This document shows, in pieces, positions 8,584 through 17,205 of a stretch of DNA of 64,000 bases. The stretch is from contig JAFLCG010000002.1 of NCBI GenBank assembly GCA_017303635.1, forward strand, positions 62,001 to 126,000, written 5' to 3'. The notes beneath the pieces were generated by a model, which was given only the letters and a program-made list of their open reading frames with translations, did not search any database and was not told the origin of the DNA. A program made the translations under genes and the position numbers. Positions within the stretch are counted from its first letter, which is position 1; each line of letters starts with the position of its first letter. This DNA comes from Anaerolineae bacterium (lineage in GTDB: Bacteria > Chloroflexota > Anaerolineae > Aggregatilineales > Phototrophicaceae).

Positions 8584-9441
8584 TCACGGCGTCGCGTGTG
8601 CCTCCACAAAGGCGACGGCTGCAGGATCAGGGGGCATGTCATTCGTCTGCGTTGCCCGTTCGATGTGCTGCTGATAGGCCATCACTGCACCGGCAATATC
8701 GCCTTGCCCTTCCAATGCCTGGCCCAGCAGGAGCCACGGCACCGGCCAGTATTCGCTTTCGCCCAGGGCGGCGCGGGCATCAGCCTCCGCCGCCGGGAAA
8801 TCCAGCAGGCGCAAATAGGCTGCCGCTCGCTGGAGATACAATTCCCAATCTTCAAAAGTGAATGAGCCATCATCGGGAGTGAATCCCAACCCAAGCGTGT
8901 ACAGCCCGACCGCGATCGCCCAGCGTTCCCGCATTGCTTCTGAATGCCCGAGGTTGAGGTACATGAGGGCATCCTCGGCGCCGAAGGCTTGCGCCACCGC
9001 ATAGCTCCGTAAGGCATCGGATTCCGCTGTCAGGCGGTCATCGTAATAAGTCTGCCGTTCAAATTGCCAGTCTTCGGCGTAGATGGCGTATAACGCGTGA
9101 CCCCGTGCCAGGTGCAGCACGCCGGCGTTTGGCAGTTTGCTTAGACCCTGGTCCAGGTAGGAGACTCGCGTTTGTGAATCCGCGTGATTCCGGGCGATAC
9201 GCAGGTACACATCCGGGTTATCAGGCATGAGAGCGATAGCAGTGCTGAAGTATTCGCGCGCCTCAAACAAACTGGGCGTCACCATGTAGAGTTCGCCTAG
9301 TCGCAGAGCAGCCTCGCCAGTAGCTTGTAGGTCGGCGTCGGATGGAGTAGGGGTCTGTGCGCCAGCCCACATTCCTGCCAGCAGCAGTACTATTACCCCG
9401 ACCACTGCACTAACTCTGAGTGACCGTACCTGACCATGCAT
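8584..9441 (-). CDS. Secreted TPR-repeat protein
   Basis: The 285-residue protein has a signal peptide (VSAVVGVIVLLLAGMWAGAQ, probable cleavage after AGA) and TPR helices. These include ALRLGELYMVTPSLFEAREYF / IALMPDNPDVYLRIA, then GAEDALMYLNLGHSEAMRE and WPVPWLLLGQALEGQGDIAGAV. It probably mediates protein contacts outside the cytoplasmic membrane. The ATG at 9441 follows GGAGG by eight bases; an upstream GTG at 9471 is not needed. It shares theme and orientation with the two TPR genes at 9840-12443 but is separated from them by nearly 400 bases. Confidence 0.8.
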   Translation of the reverse strand: MHGQVRSLRVSAVVGVIVLLLAGMWAGAQTPTPSDADLQATGEAALRLGELYMVTPSLFEAREYFSTAIALMPDNPDVYLRIARNHADSQTRVSYLDQGLSKLPNAGVLHLARGHALYAIYAEDWQFERQTYYDDRLTAESDALRSYAVAQAFGAEDALMYLNLGHSEAMRERWAIAVGLYTLGLGFTPDDGSFTFEDWELYLQRAAAYLRLLDFPAAEADARAALGESEYWPVPWLLLGQALEGQGDIAGAVMAYQQHIERATQTNDMPPDPAAVAFVEAHATP

Positions 9442-9839
9442 CGCGTCATCCTCCAGCAATCTATGGTCCACTTTACCGTGTCAGAGGATTTTCCGGCAAT
9501 AGATACAGCGCTGTTTGCTGCCCCAGGGAGTCGGGTGGGACTCATTCGCGCTGCGGGCGAATTCAAAGGGGCTACCGAATACCCTGTGGAGAGAAACCGC
9601 GTCGGATCGGGCGACTGTCAACCCACTGCATCGCTCCGGGCCATCCGGCGGGGGTGAAGTTCCTTCTGTTCAGTCGATAGCAAAGTTAAGATTGTCACTC
9701 CATGACGCTAAAGTGAAGTTGTCATCTGGAGTTCATTTCCTCATCGCCAATAATGAACTGGTGGCGAATGTCACTGGCATTCTAAAAGGCCAGTGACATT
9801 CGGCTTCCGTCATATACATGGTTGCGCGACGTCGGCTAA
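9442..9839. other. 398-base intergenic region
   Basis: No convincing gene is visible. Short open frames here lack ribosome-binding sites and resemble no known family. The region should hold the promoter of the TPR gene at 8584-9441. It also contains a strong hairpin at 9766-9801 and a smaller GTTCATT/AATGAAC inverted repeat just before it. Confidence 0.6.
9766..9801 (-). terminator. Hairpin after the TPR operon
   Basis: GAATGTCACTGGC (9766-9778) and GCCAGTGACATTC (9789-9801) form a perfect 13-bp stem with a 10-base loop, 39 bases downstream of the minus-strand stop at 9840. No T-tract follows, so termination is only probable. Confidence 0.5.
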
Positions 9840-11135
9840 TCATCCTGATCCAGCTTCTTCTGTCGACTCGGGGACAACAGCAGTAGGTTGAGCGTCAATC
9901 ACGGGTGCCTGACACTGCGCCAGCAGTTCCGCCAGCACCGTGAGCGCCTCGGTATCGCTTTGCTCCTGCGAAAGATCATACCCCTGCTGCATGACCGGCA
10001 CCGCCGAAGCGCAGCTCCCCAACGCAACATAGGAACGGCCCAACCACAGATAATGCCGGGGTTCAGTGCTGCCCAGGTCAACGGCCGCTTGCAGGGATTC
10101 GACCGCTGCACTGTAGTTATCAAGTGACTCCTGCACCCGGCCCAGCAGCGCGTTACAGCGGATACTGTCCGGCTGGGCTTCCACACATCGGGTGAGGAAA
10201 TCGGCGGCTTGCTCCCGTTGTCCCAGTCGGCGGAAGGAAATATCCCCCAACCAGTACAGGACACGTGGATTTTCTGGGTTCAGTTCCAGCACCTCGCGCA
10301 GCAGCGCGACGGCGGTTTCTGCCGGATTTTCGCTGGCGGTGGCTTCATAATTGGCGATCAACTGCGCAAGTTCGACGGTCTGCTGTGGGATGTTCGGGGC
10401 CAGGTCAAGCGCGGCCCGGAAGTCATTCTCGGCGGCAGCCAGGTCAAACTGCACCGTTTGGTTAATCCAGCCGCGAATCCGGTAAGCCTCGTAGCTATCT
10501 GGGTCAATCGAAAGCGCCCGTTCCGCATTCTCCAGCGCCAGATCACCGCGCCCCAGGTTCCAGTAGGCTTCTGCCAGATAGGCATAGCCCCGCGCACTAT
10601 CCGGGTCAAGTTCAATGGCGCGCAAGGCGCTGGCGAGCGCCTCACCATAGCGGTCATTCTCGCTCAAAGCAAAGGATCGCACGGCCCAGGCATCCGCGCT
10701 GAATGGATTGGCAGTGACGGTGTTCTCCGCCATGGTCAACGCTTCCGCCGCTCGGCCTTCCCCGATCAGAGCTAATGTTGCCCGGTAAAACACCTGAACA
10801 TTATTCGGTGCGCCATCCATCGCCACCCGGTAATCCGAAAGTGCTGATTCGACCCGCCCTTCCCGCCAGTTATTATCGGCGCGGGCGATGAGAATGGAGG
10901 GGTCCTGGGTGGGCAGTGCCGTCGGTGCAGCAATCGTCGCCAATCCGCTTTGCGCGTTGCTGATGACACTATTGATCGCCTGTTCAATCGGCGGGCGGAC
11001 TTCATCCCGCCGTTCGTAGATTTGCAGGCCGACATAAACCACCGCCGGGGTGAGCAACCAGAGCCACAACCACCGCAGTGAGATCGGACTGCGCTTTTGA
11101 CCGCGCAGGTAGCGTTTAGGTGTCTTGAGATACAT
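9840..11135 (-). CDS. Membrane-anchored TPR protein
   Basis: The 431-residue protein has a basic N-terminus, one transmembrane helix at about residues 21-40 (LRWLWLWLLTPAVVYVGLQI), and a long series of TPR motifs. Examples are ALSDYRVAMDGAPNNVQVFY, ALASALRAIELDPDSARGYA, ALENAERALSIDPDSYEAYR, LLREVLELNPENPRVLYWLG and AVESLQAAVDLGSTEPRHYL. It is likely an extracytoplasmic scaffold. The ATG directly abuts the TAG of the upstream TPR gene (TAGATG), so translation is coupled. A low-complexity tail rich in Pro, Thr and Glu ends the protein. Confidence 0.85.
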   Translation of the reverse strand: MYLKTPKRYLRGQKRSPISLRWLWLWLLTPAVVYVGLQIYERRDEVRPPIEQAINSVISNAQSGLATIAAPTALPTQDPSILIARADNNWREGRVESALSDYRVAMDGAPNNVQVFYRATLALIGEGRAAEALTMAENTVTANPFSADAWAVRSFALSENDRYGEALASALRAIELDPDSARGYAYLAEAYWNLGRGDLALENAERALSIDPDSYEAYRIRGWINQTVQFDLAAAENDFRAALDLAPNIPQQTVELAQLIANYEATASENPAETAVALLREVLELNPENPRVLYWLGDISFRRLGQREQAADFLTRCVEAQPDSIRCNALLGRVQESLDNYSAAVESLQAAVDLGSTEPRHYLWLGRSYVALGSCASAVPVMQQGYDLSQEQSDTEALTVLAELLAQCQAPVIDAQPTAVVPESTEEAGSG

Positions 11136-12443
11136 CTAATTCCCAAACCCAATCGGCGTCGGCGGAATCTCAGTCGGTGCAATGGTTGCCACCACCTGAC
11201 CGCTAAACTGCGGGCAGGTCTGAATAGTCAGGTTCAGGCCGAGCGTGATGTCATCCTGAATACTTTCACTGCCGGGCAAGGACTGAACCAGTTCCGCCGA
11301 GCGATTCAGATATTGCCAGGCCAGTTCACAATTGCCGTTGCCAGGCCGCGCCAGATAGTAATGCGCCAGCCCACGCAGGTAGTAACACTGGATTTCGGTC
11401 GAACCCAGTTCTTCGCAGCGGGCGAAGTTCTCAATCGCGCCTTCATAATTCCGGCGGCCGTAGTTGACCATACCCAACTGCCGGTAGGAACGTGCCAGCG
11501 TGACCGGGTCCGGATTCTGCTCGATAGCATCCTGGCAGTAGCCTTCTGCCTGGCTGGCCTCACCGGCGCTGAAGTAGGTTTCACACAGGCGGAACATGGC
11601 GCGGGCATTGCGCGGTTCCAGGCGCAGGATGGCATCGTAGGTGGCAATCGCTTCTTCCAGCATATTAAGTGACCGGAACTGGAGGGCGAGTTCAAAGTAG
11701 GGACCAGTCAGGTTCGGATTGATAGCAATCGCCGCATTTAGCTCCTGAATAGCTTCTTCCCGCTGACCCACGCTGATGAGGGTATAGGCGAAAGCGCGGT
11801 GGGCATCCGGGTTCATCGGGTCGGCCTCGACAGCGCTGCTCCCCCATTGCAAACCCAGTTGAAAGCGCGAAATCGTCGCGTATGACCAGGCCAACACCGC
11901 ATGAAGCTGGCTATAATTCGGTGCACGCTCCAAGCCCTGTTGGGCCACTGGGATGGCCTGGCTCGCCTGCCCATCCCAGAAGAGCGCCTTGCTCTTGAGC
12001 GCGTAGCCACGCGGGTCATTGGGGGCCGCCTCGATCGCCCGGTCACCAATTTCCAGCGCGATTTCCACATCCGACCGCGGGCGACCGTTGCTGGGATCAG
12101 GGTCGCGGTCAAGGTCAAGCAGGGTCCGCCCATATTCATACAAATAGTTGATGTCACTCGGTTGCTGGAGCACCGCCTGTTCGAACATGCGGCTGGCATT
12201 TTCCACATCGCCACGGGCGTAGAAGTCGAAGCCCTGCTGGGCATACCAACTGGCAAAAGGCGTAGCAGTGGGGGCCAGACCAATTGCGTCCAGTGCGGCC
12301 AGTTGCAGTCGTGGTAGCTGCCACCAGACGTAGCCGAGGATGCCGCCCATCACCAGCAGGTAGATGAACACAAACTGTCGATTGACGCGGTTGCGGCGTC
12401 GATTGCCAAAAAGCGGTTGACTATAATCCCGCCGGATTTGCAT
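11136..12443 (-). CDS. Membrane-anchored TPR protein
   Basis: The 435-residue protein is built like its downstream partner: a basic start (MQIRRDYSQPLFGNRRRNRV), one transmembrane helix (FVFIYLLVMGGILGYVWW) and serial TPRs. Examples are ASRMFEQAVLQQPSDINYLY, AIQELNAAIAINPNLTGPYF, AIATYDAILRLEPRNARAMF and AIENFARCEELGSTEIQCYY. Several cysteines in the C-terminal half suggest disulfides outside the membrane. The two genes look like tandem paralogues that diverged. GAGG lies 11 bases before the ATG at 12443. Confidence 0.85.
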   Translation of the reverse strand: MQIRRDYSQPLFGNRRRNRVNRQFVFIYLLVMGGILGYVWWQLPRLQLAALDAIGLAPTATPFASWYAQQGFDFYARGDVENASRMFEQAVLQQPSDINYLYEYGRTLLDLDRDPDPSNGRPRSDVEIALEIGDRAIEAAPNDPRGYALKSKALFWDGQASQAIPVAQQGLERAPNYSQLHAVLAWSYATISRFQLGLQWGSSAVEADPMNPDAHRAFAYTLISVGQREEAIQELNAAIAINPNLTGPYFELALQFRSLNMLEEAIATYDAILRLEPRNARAMFRLCETYFSAGEASQAEGYCQDAIEQNPDPVTLARSYRQLGMVNYGRRNYEGAIENFARCEELGSTEIQCYYLRGLAHYYLARPGNGNCELAWQYLNRSAELVQSLPGSESIQDDITLGLNLTIQTCPQFSGQVVATIAPTEIPPTPIGFGN

Positions 12444-12526
12444 AGTTACAATACCTCAACATCTCATCCACAGTTACCATAATCGAGGCGGACGAAGGGT
12501 GTCAAGGCAAGTTCACGGTCACCAAC

Positions 12527-12555
12527 TCGAAATATCAGGCACCTCAGGGTATACT
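12527..12555 (+). promoter_or_regulatory. Promoter of the gene at 12611
   Basis: TCGAAA (12527-12532) and TATACT (12550-12555) are separated by 17 bases, a standard sigma-70-type geometry. The ATG is 55 bases downstream of the -10. Confidence 0.5.
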
Positions 12556-12610
12556 GGAAAACATTCAATCAAGGAACGCATGGACTGATCCCGCCGGAGG
12601 CATTTGAAGC

Positions 12611-13018
12611 ATGGCGACTACATCCCGTAGCTGGTTCTATACCACGCCGGACGCCCGACCCTACATGATCGAAGAGCGCGTTAACCATTCATTGTGGAAG
12701 AACCGCCTGCAGGGGCTGTACATGAGCTGCGTTCACCCCTTCTCACCGATCCGTATGGAAGGGGACTGGAACGGAATGCCGGTGCAGTTTGAATTCCAGC
12801 CAGGCCAGTATTTCATCCTCCGCAGTGGGCGTGAAGTCCGCGAGTTGATCGGCGTACTGCGGCAGGTACTGCTGATGCGACCAACCGTCAGCTATGTGGA
12901 TGCGACCGGCTTTCATGTGGTTGAGTGGCACACGGACTCCGGTGCAGAGCGCCTGCATCAGATTCAGAGCAACAACGCCAACCAGAGCGTGCGCCTGCTG
13001 AAGAAACCCTCGGCCTAA
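12611..13018 (+). CDS. Conserved-looking small protein of unknown function
   Basis: The 135-residue protein is not recognised. It is soluble, has a mixed alpha/beta pattern and many aromatic residues (SRSWFYTTPDARPYMIEERV, GMPVQFEFQPGQYFILRSG, VGYVD-like VSYVDATGFHVVEWHTDSG). There is no signal peptide or membrane helix. GGAGG lies about 11 bases before the ATG. A good promoter upstream and terminator downstream mark it as a real single-gene unit. It faces the two-component genes convergently. Confidence 0.65.
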   Translation: MATTSRSWFYTTPDARPYMIEERVNHSLWKNRLQGLYMSCVHPFSPIRMEGDWNGMPVQFEFQPGQYFILRSGREVRELIGVLRQVLLMRPTVSYVDATGFHVVEWHTDSGAERLHQIQSNNANQSVRLLKKPSA

Positions 13019-13055
13019 AAACGCTTCTTACACCTGAGACTGAAATAGCATGTTC

Positions 13056-13078
13056 AAAGCCGTTGTAAACGGCTTTTT
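13056..13078 (+). terminator. Intrinsic terminator
   Basis: AAAGCCGTT, a 3-base loop and AACGGCTTT are followed by TT. It sits 38 bases after the stop of the gene at 12611-13018 and just before the convergent response-regulator stop, so it may act in both directions. Confidence 0.8.
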
Positions 13079-13086
13079 GGATTCAC

Positions 13087-13743
13087 TTACTCCAGGATGC
13101 CGCGGGCGAGGGCAGACTTGACCAACTGGGCGCGGGTTTGCAGGTTGAGCTTTTCCATGCCCCTGGTACGGTAAGTTTCCACCGTTTTGACGCTCAGGAA
13201 CAATTCACTGGCGATTTCCGCATTGGTATAACCCAGCGCGACCAACCGCAGCACATCCCGTTCCCGGTCAGAGAGGGAATCCCAGGGGTCAGCCTGGGTT
13301 TTCACGGCGACTGTATGCGTGTCGATCTTCTGAAGCAGTTTTTCCGACATGGCCGAGTGAACGTAAGTTTCCCCCCGCATGACGGTTTGAATCGCCATCA
13401 GCAGTTCAGTATCCACCGCTTTCTTGAGGATGTAGCCGGAAGCGCCCGTCCGCAGCGCCCCTTGCAGGTAATTGACATCATCGTGCATGGTCAAAATCAG
13501 GATGCGGCTTTGTGGTGATTCCTGCTGGAGCAGCGGAATGGCAGTCAGACCATCCATACCGGGCATGTTCAAGTCCAGGATGATGATGTCCGGCTGAAGG
13601 GCGCGGACTTTGCCGAGGGCTTCAGCGGCCGTCCCGGCCTCACCCACCACTTGCAGATCCGCCTGATTATCAATGAGCAGGCGCAGCCCACTCCGCAAAA
13701 CCGCGTGATCGTCTACCAGCAGGATTCGAAGGGGTGTCGTCAT
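13087..13743 (-). CDS. NarL/FixJ-family response regulator
   Basis: The 218-residue protein has a receiver domain at 1-120, with acidic pair Asp11-Asp12 (LLVDDHA), phospho-acceptor Asp57 (IIILDLNMPGMDG) and Lys107/108 (GYILKKA). A LuxR-type helix-turn-helix follows at about 150-215 (LSDRERDVLRLVALGYTNAE, LFLSVKTVETYRTRGMEKL). It is a transcription factor activated by phosphorylation, almost certainly by the kinase encoded five bases upstream (13749-15236). Its targets are unknown; the neighbouring peptide-transport genes on the same strand are candidates. Confidence 0.93.
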   Translation of the reverse strand: MTTPLRILLVDDHAVLRSGLRLLIDNQADLQVVGEAGTAAEALGKVRALQPDIIILDLNMPGMDGLTAIPLLQQESPQSRILILTMHDDVNYLQGALRTGASGYILKKAVDTELLMAIQTVMRGETYVHSAMSEKLLQKIDTHTVAVKTQADPWDSLSDRERDVLRLVALGYTNAEIASELFLSVKTVETYRTRGMEKLNLQTRAQLVKSALARGILE

Positions 13744-13748
13744 GGTCT

Positions 13749-15236
13749 TTAGGTTGCCTGTGTCTCGGTCATAGCGGTCGGCGGTATTTCGATGAACAGG
13801 CTGGTGCCCTGTCCTGGCTGCGATTCGATAGTGAGCTTACCGCCAAAAAGCTGAATGCGCTCCCGAATACCTTGCAGCCCCAGGCTTTTTTGATGATACA
13901 CCTTGCTGGCTGGATCGAAGCCCACACCATTATCTTCGATGATGACACGAATACCCTTCTGGCGCTGTTCGATGAGGACGCTGACATTATTCGCTTTGGC
14001 ATGGCGGGCGATATTGGTCAGCCCTTCCTGCACCATCCGGTACAGGCTGGTTTCCAGCATCAGGGGCAAGCGCTCTGCCAGTCCGCGAGTGACAAAATCG
14101 ACCTGCACCTGATAGCGACGTTGAAAATCCTCGATATAACGCCCCAGCGCCGCCACCAGCCCCAGATCATCCAGCACGCTAGGGCGGAGCTGCCAGGCCA
14201 GCGCATGGACTTCATCCAATGTGCCGTTAACCACTTCGCGGATGTCCTCGATTCGGCCCCGAACCGTTTCCAGGTCGTTGGCGGATTCCAGATTCCGTAG
14301 GCCAACCAGCAGCGACGTCAGCGATTGGCTGGTGCTGTCATGCAGTTCACGGGCGATGCGCTTCCGTTCTTCTTCCTGCGCGGTGATGACACCGCGTACA
14401 TAGTTTTCCCGCAGGGCTTCACGTTCCTGGCTTTCCTGGGCGGCCCCTTCCAGGGAGGTCGTCATGGCATTGAAGGCATCCGCCAGGTCACCAATTTCGT
14501 CATTAGCCCAGCGCGTCACCCGGTGGGAAAAATCGCCTTTAGCAACGGCGCGAGTCGCCTCTACCAGGCTCAAAATGGGGCGCGTCAGAATCCACGTCAG
14601 AAAAAACGCTGCCACAAAACCCACCGCGATCATGACCATCGTGACCGAGAAAATCTGAAGTGCCACGGTATTGGTGATTTGCTCAATCGTATCCTCAGCT
14701 AACCCCAGTTGGATAAGGCGGCCATCACCGAGCGGGGTGATGATATCAATGACGTATCCCCAGGGCGTGAACAGCTTCCGAATCTCGTGTACCCCGTTCA
14801 CAACCGTCTCGTTGGAAGGAATTCCTGGTTCAATCTCCGGGATCAGCAGCGCATCGTCGGATGCTGCAATCACGGTGGAATCCGGGTTGCGGAGAATGAC
14901 ATAATCCACCAGGGTATTGTGACCGCTGGCCGAGTAATGTTCTTCAATACCAACCAGGTATTCCAGCAAAGCGGCGCTGTCCGGCGGGGGATTACTCTCC
15001 AGCCGGTTCAGCATCACGCCAGAAATACCCATCCCCTGGATGTGGAGCTGATCCTCCAGCGTCTGATAGAGAGCGTTGCGCAGTTGCAGCGAGACGAATA
15101 CCCCTAACAGCACAATCACACCCAGCACAATCCCCATGACTTTGACCCGGATGCTGGCCGCGCCAAAAAAATCCCACAGGCGCTGAACGATTGGAATGCG
15201 CCAGAAGCTATCGAGAGTCGAAGGCATTGCGTTCAT
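13749..15236 (-). CDS. NarX-type sensor histidine kinase (HisKA_3)
   Basis: The 495-residue protein has two transmembrane helices (about 33-52 and 195-217) that enclose an extracytoplasmic sensor domain of about 140 residues. A HAMP domain follows (TRPILSLVEATRAVAKGDFS). The dimerisation box has His299 (RKRIARELHDSTSQSLTSLL), and the ATPase domain has NIARHAKANN, EDNGVGFD and GLGLQGIRERIQLFGG. It phosphorylates itself and then the NarL-type regulator directly downstream. The sensed signal is unknown. The ATG at 15236 precedes a second possible ATG three codons later. The 61-base gap to the permease gene upstream allows joint transcription. Confidence 0.93.
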   Translation of the reverse strand: MNAMPSTLDSFWRIPIVQRLWDFFGAASIRVKVMGIVLGVIVLLGVFVSLQLRNALYQTLEDQLHIQGMGISGVMLNRLESNPPPDSAALLEYLVGIEEHYSASGHNTLVDYVILRNPDSTVIAASDDALLIPEIEPGIPSNETVVNGVHEIRKLFTPWGYVIDIITPLGDGRLIQLGLAEDTIEQITNTVALQIFSVTMVMIAVGFVAAFFLTWILTRPILSLVEATRAVAKGDFSHRVTRWANDEIGDLADAFNAMTTSLEGAAQESQEREALRENYVRGVITAQEEERKRIARELHDSTSQSLTSLLVGLRNLESANDLETVRGRIEDIREVVNGTLDEVHALAWQLRPSVLDDLGLVAALGRYIEDFQRRYQVQVDFVTRGLAERLPLMLETSLYRMVQEGLTNIARHAKANNVSVLIEQRQKGIRVIIEDNGVGFDPASKVYHQKSLGLQGIRERIQLFGGKLTIESQPGQGTSLFIEIPPTAMTETQAT

Positions 15237-15297
15237 GGCTCACCGTGTCGCTGTGAACAAGAAAATTCATTGTACTGTGGAGACTGGATCGTGACGA

Positions 15298-16188
15298 TCA
15301 GCGACCGCGCCGACCTTGCACCCGTGGATCAAGCACATCCCGCAGACCGTCACCGAGCAGGTTAAAGCCCAGTACAGCCAAAGCGATCGCCAGTCCGGGA
15401 TAAATGATCAGCCAGGGGGCGTTTTCCGCCAGTGCCCGGTGTTCGTTGAGCATGACTCCCCAGGAGGCCATCGGCGGCACCGTACCCAGGCCCAGGAAAC
15501 TCAAACCGGCTTCAGTCAGCAGCGACCAGGAGAGCGCCAGGCTGATCTGCACAATCAGGGGAGCCAGCGTATTCGGCAAGACATGCCGCAGCAGTACCCG
15601 GATCGCGCTGGAGCCGATGCAGCGGGCGGCGGTCACAAACTCCATTTGCTTGACGGCCAGTACCGGGGCGCGAGCGACCCGGGCGAAGATCGGTGTATAG
15701 ACGATGGCGATCGCAATGATGGCATTTTCCAGCCCTGGCCCCAGCACCGTCACCACCACCAGCGCCAGCAGCAACGTGGGAAAGGCGAAAAAGACATCCA
15801 TCACCCGCATGAGGAGTGTATCCACCCAGCCACCGGCAAAACCGGCCACGATGCCGAGCAGAGTGCCTGCCAACCCCGCCAGCGCGACCGAGGTCACGGC
15901 AACCCGCAGGGAATTCGTTGCTCCGGCAATCAGGCGGCTGGCGAGATCGCGCCCGAACAAGTCAGTACCGAGCAGATACGCAGCACTGGGCGGTTGCAGT
16001 CGGTCACGGGCATGCTGCTCATTCGGCGGATACGGAGTCGCGCCAAGCGCACCCAGCAGGCCGAACAGCAGATAGCAGGCCACCAGCAGCAGACCAACCA
16101 TCCCGCTCAGATTCGTGAGCAGGCGGCGGAAAGCGCCGGGCCGCCGGGTAGGGGCTTCGGTAGGCAGGCTAAGCGCGGTTGCGTTCAT
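15298..16188 (-). CDS. Peptide ABC transporter permease, DppC/OppC type
   Basis: The 296-residue protein has an N-terminal helix followed by the binding-protein-dependent permease domain. The family signature LLGTDLFGRDLASRLIAGATNSL is visible in its centre (LGTDLFGRD), and the EAA-type loop VTAARCIGSSAIRVLLRHVL contacts the ATPase. With DppB it forms the membrane channel of an oligopeptide importer. The ATG at 16188 overlaps the end of dppB by 20 bases; it has no clear ribosome-binding site, so coupled translation is likely. No ATPase gene follows. Confidence 0.92.
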   Translation of the reverse strand: MNATALSLPTEAPTRRPGAFRRLLTNLSGMVGLLLVACYLLFGLLGALGATPYPPNEQHARDRLQPPSAAYLLGTDLFGRDLASRLIAGATNSLRVAVTSVALAGLAGTLLGIVAGFAGGWVDTLLMRVMDVFFAFPTLLLALVVVTVLGPGLENAIIAIAIVYTPIFARVARAPVLAVKQMEFVTAARCIGSSAIRVLLRHVLPNTLAPLIVQISLALSWSLLTEAGLSFLGLGTVPPMASWGVMLNEHRALAENAPWLIIYPGLAIALAVLGFNLLGDGLRDVLDPRVQGRRGR

Positions 16189-17143
16189 AAGAGATGCGGG
16201 GGTCAACCGCCGCGTAGAGCAGGTCAATCACCAGATTGATGAGGACGAAGGTAAAGGCGATGAACAGCGTGGCCCCTTGTACCAGGGCGTAATCCCGCTG
16301 CGAAATGGCATTGATGAGCAAGCGTCCCAGGCCGGGGAGCGAGAAGAGAGTCTCGATGATGAAAGTGCCACCCAATAGATAGCCCATTTCCACACCAACC
16401 AGAGTCACCACCGGGATGAGGGCGTTCCGCAGGGCATGACGGGTGACGACCTGCCGTTCGCGCAGGCCCTTGCTGCGGGCCGTCCGCACATAATCCTCGC
16501 CCAGCACCTCCAGCATGGAGGAGCGCGTCATCCGCATGATCGAGGCAGAAAAGGCGAAGCCCAGCGTGATCGCCGGGAAGATCATCTGTTGTAAGTTCAG
16601 GCCGGGGTTTTCATTGAAGCGGGCGAAGTTCCCCGCATTCGGCAAAAAGCCAAACACCGTCGACAGCACAAAAATGATGAGCGTGCCCACCAGAAAGCCA
16701 GGCATCACCAACCCCGCCAGCGCCAGCAGCCGTACCAATAGATCGAGGATGGAGTTGTAACGGACAGCCGCGATGATGCCGAGTGGTACGCCGACCAGCA
16801 AGCCCAGCGTAACTGCCATCAGCGCCAGTTGCAACGTGACCGGAAAGCGTTCGGCAATCAGCTCAGTGACAGGCTTGCCATGGCGTGTGGAAATCCCCAG
16901 GTCACCCACAACCGCCCGCGTGATCCAATTCACATACTGTTCACTCACGGGGCGATCCAGCCCGTAATAACGCCGGAGCGATTCCCGCTGCGTATCTGTG
17001 AGCATCCCGGCTTCGGTACCCAGCGTCGCTGTGATGACATCGCCGGGGATCAGACGAATCGCCATAAAGACCAGCAGCGAGACACCGATCAGGATAGGCA
17101 GGAAAGCCAGCACACGCTGAATAAGATAACGGCGCACAGGCAC
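16169..17143 (-). CDS. Peptide ABC transporter permease, DppB/OppB type
   Basis: The 324-residue protein begins RRYLIQRVLAFLPILIGVSL, as typical for DppB. It carries the conserved LGTEAGMLTDTQRESLRRYYGLDRP segment (key part YYGLDRP), six hydrophobic helices and the EAA loop YVRTARSKGLRERQVVTRHA. It pairs with DppC. The start is a GTG at 17143 without Shine-Dalgarno sequence. A TATAAT hexamer at 17151-17156 lies seven bases upstream, immediately after a terminator-like hairpin, so a leaderless internal transcript is possible. Confidence 0.92.
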   Translation of the reverse strand: MPVRRYLIQRVLAFLPILIGVSLLVFMAIRLIPGDVITATLGTEAGMLTDTQRESLRRYYGLDRPVSEQYVNWITRAVVGDLGISTRHGKPVTELIAERFPVTLQLALMAVTLGLLVGVPLGIIAAVRYNSILDLLVRLLALAGLVMPGFLVGTLIIFVLSTVFGFLPNAGNFARFNENPGLNLQQMIFPAITLGFAFSASIMRMTRSSMLEVLGEDYVRTARSKGLRERQVVTRHALRNALIPVVTLVGVEMGYLLGGTFIIETLFSLPGLGRLLINAISQRDYALVQGATLFIAFTFVLINLVIDLLYAAVDPRISYERNRA

Positions 17144-17155
17144 ACTTTCGATTAT

Positions 17156-17190
17156 AAAAGTCAGCCCCGACCACGACGATCAGGGCTGAC
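17156..17190 (-). terminator. Hairpin plus T-tract between binding-protein and permease genes
   Basis: On the minus strand GTCAGCCCTGA pairs with TCGGGGCTGAC (11 bp, one G-T pair) and is followed by TTTTA. It lies 16 bases after the binding-protein stop and ends 13 bases before the dppB start. It probably terminates part of the transcripts, so the binding protein is made in excess over the permeases. Confidence 0.7.
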
Positions 17191-17205
17191 CTTCATGCAA
17201 CAGCT

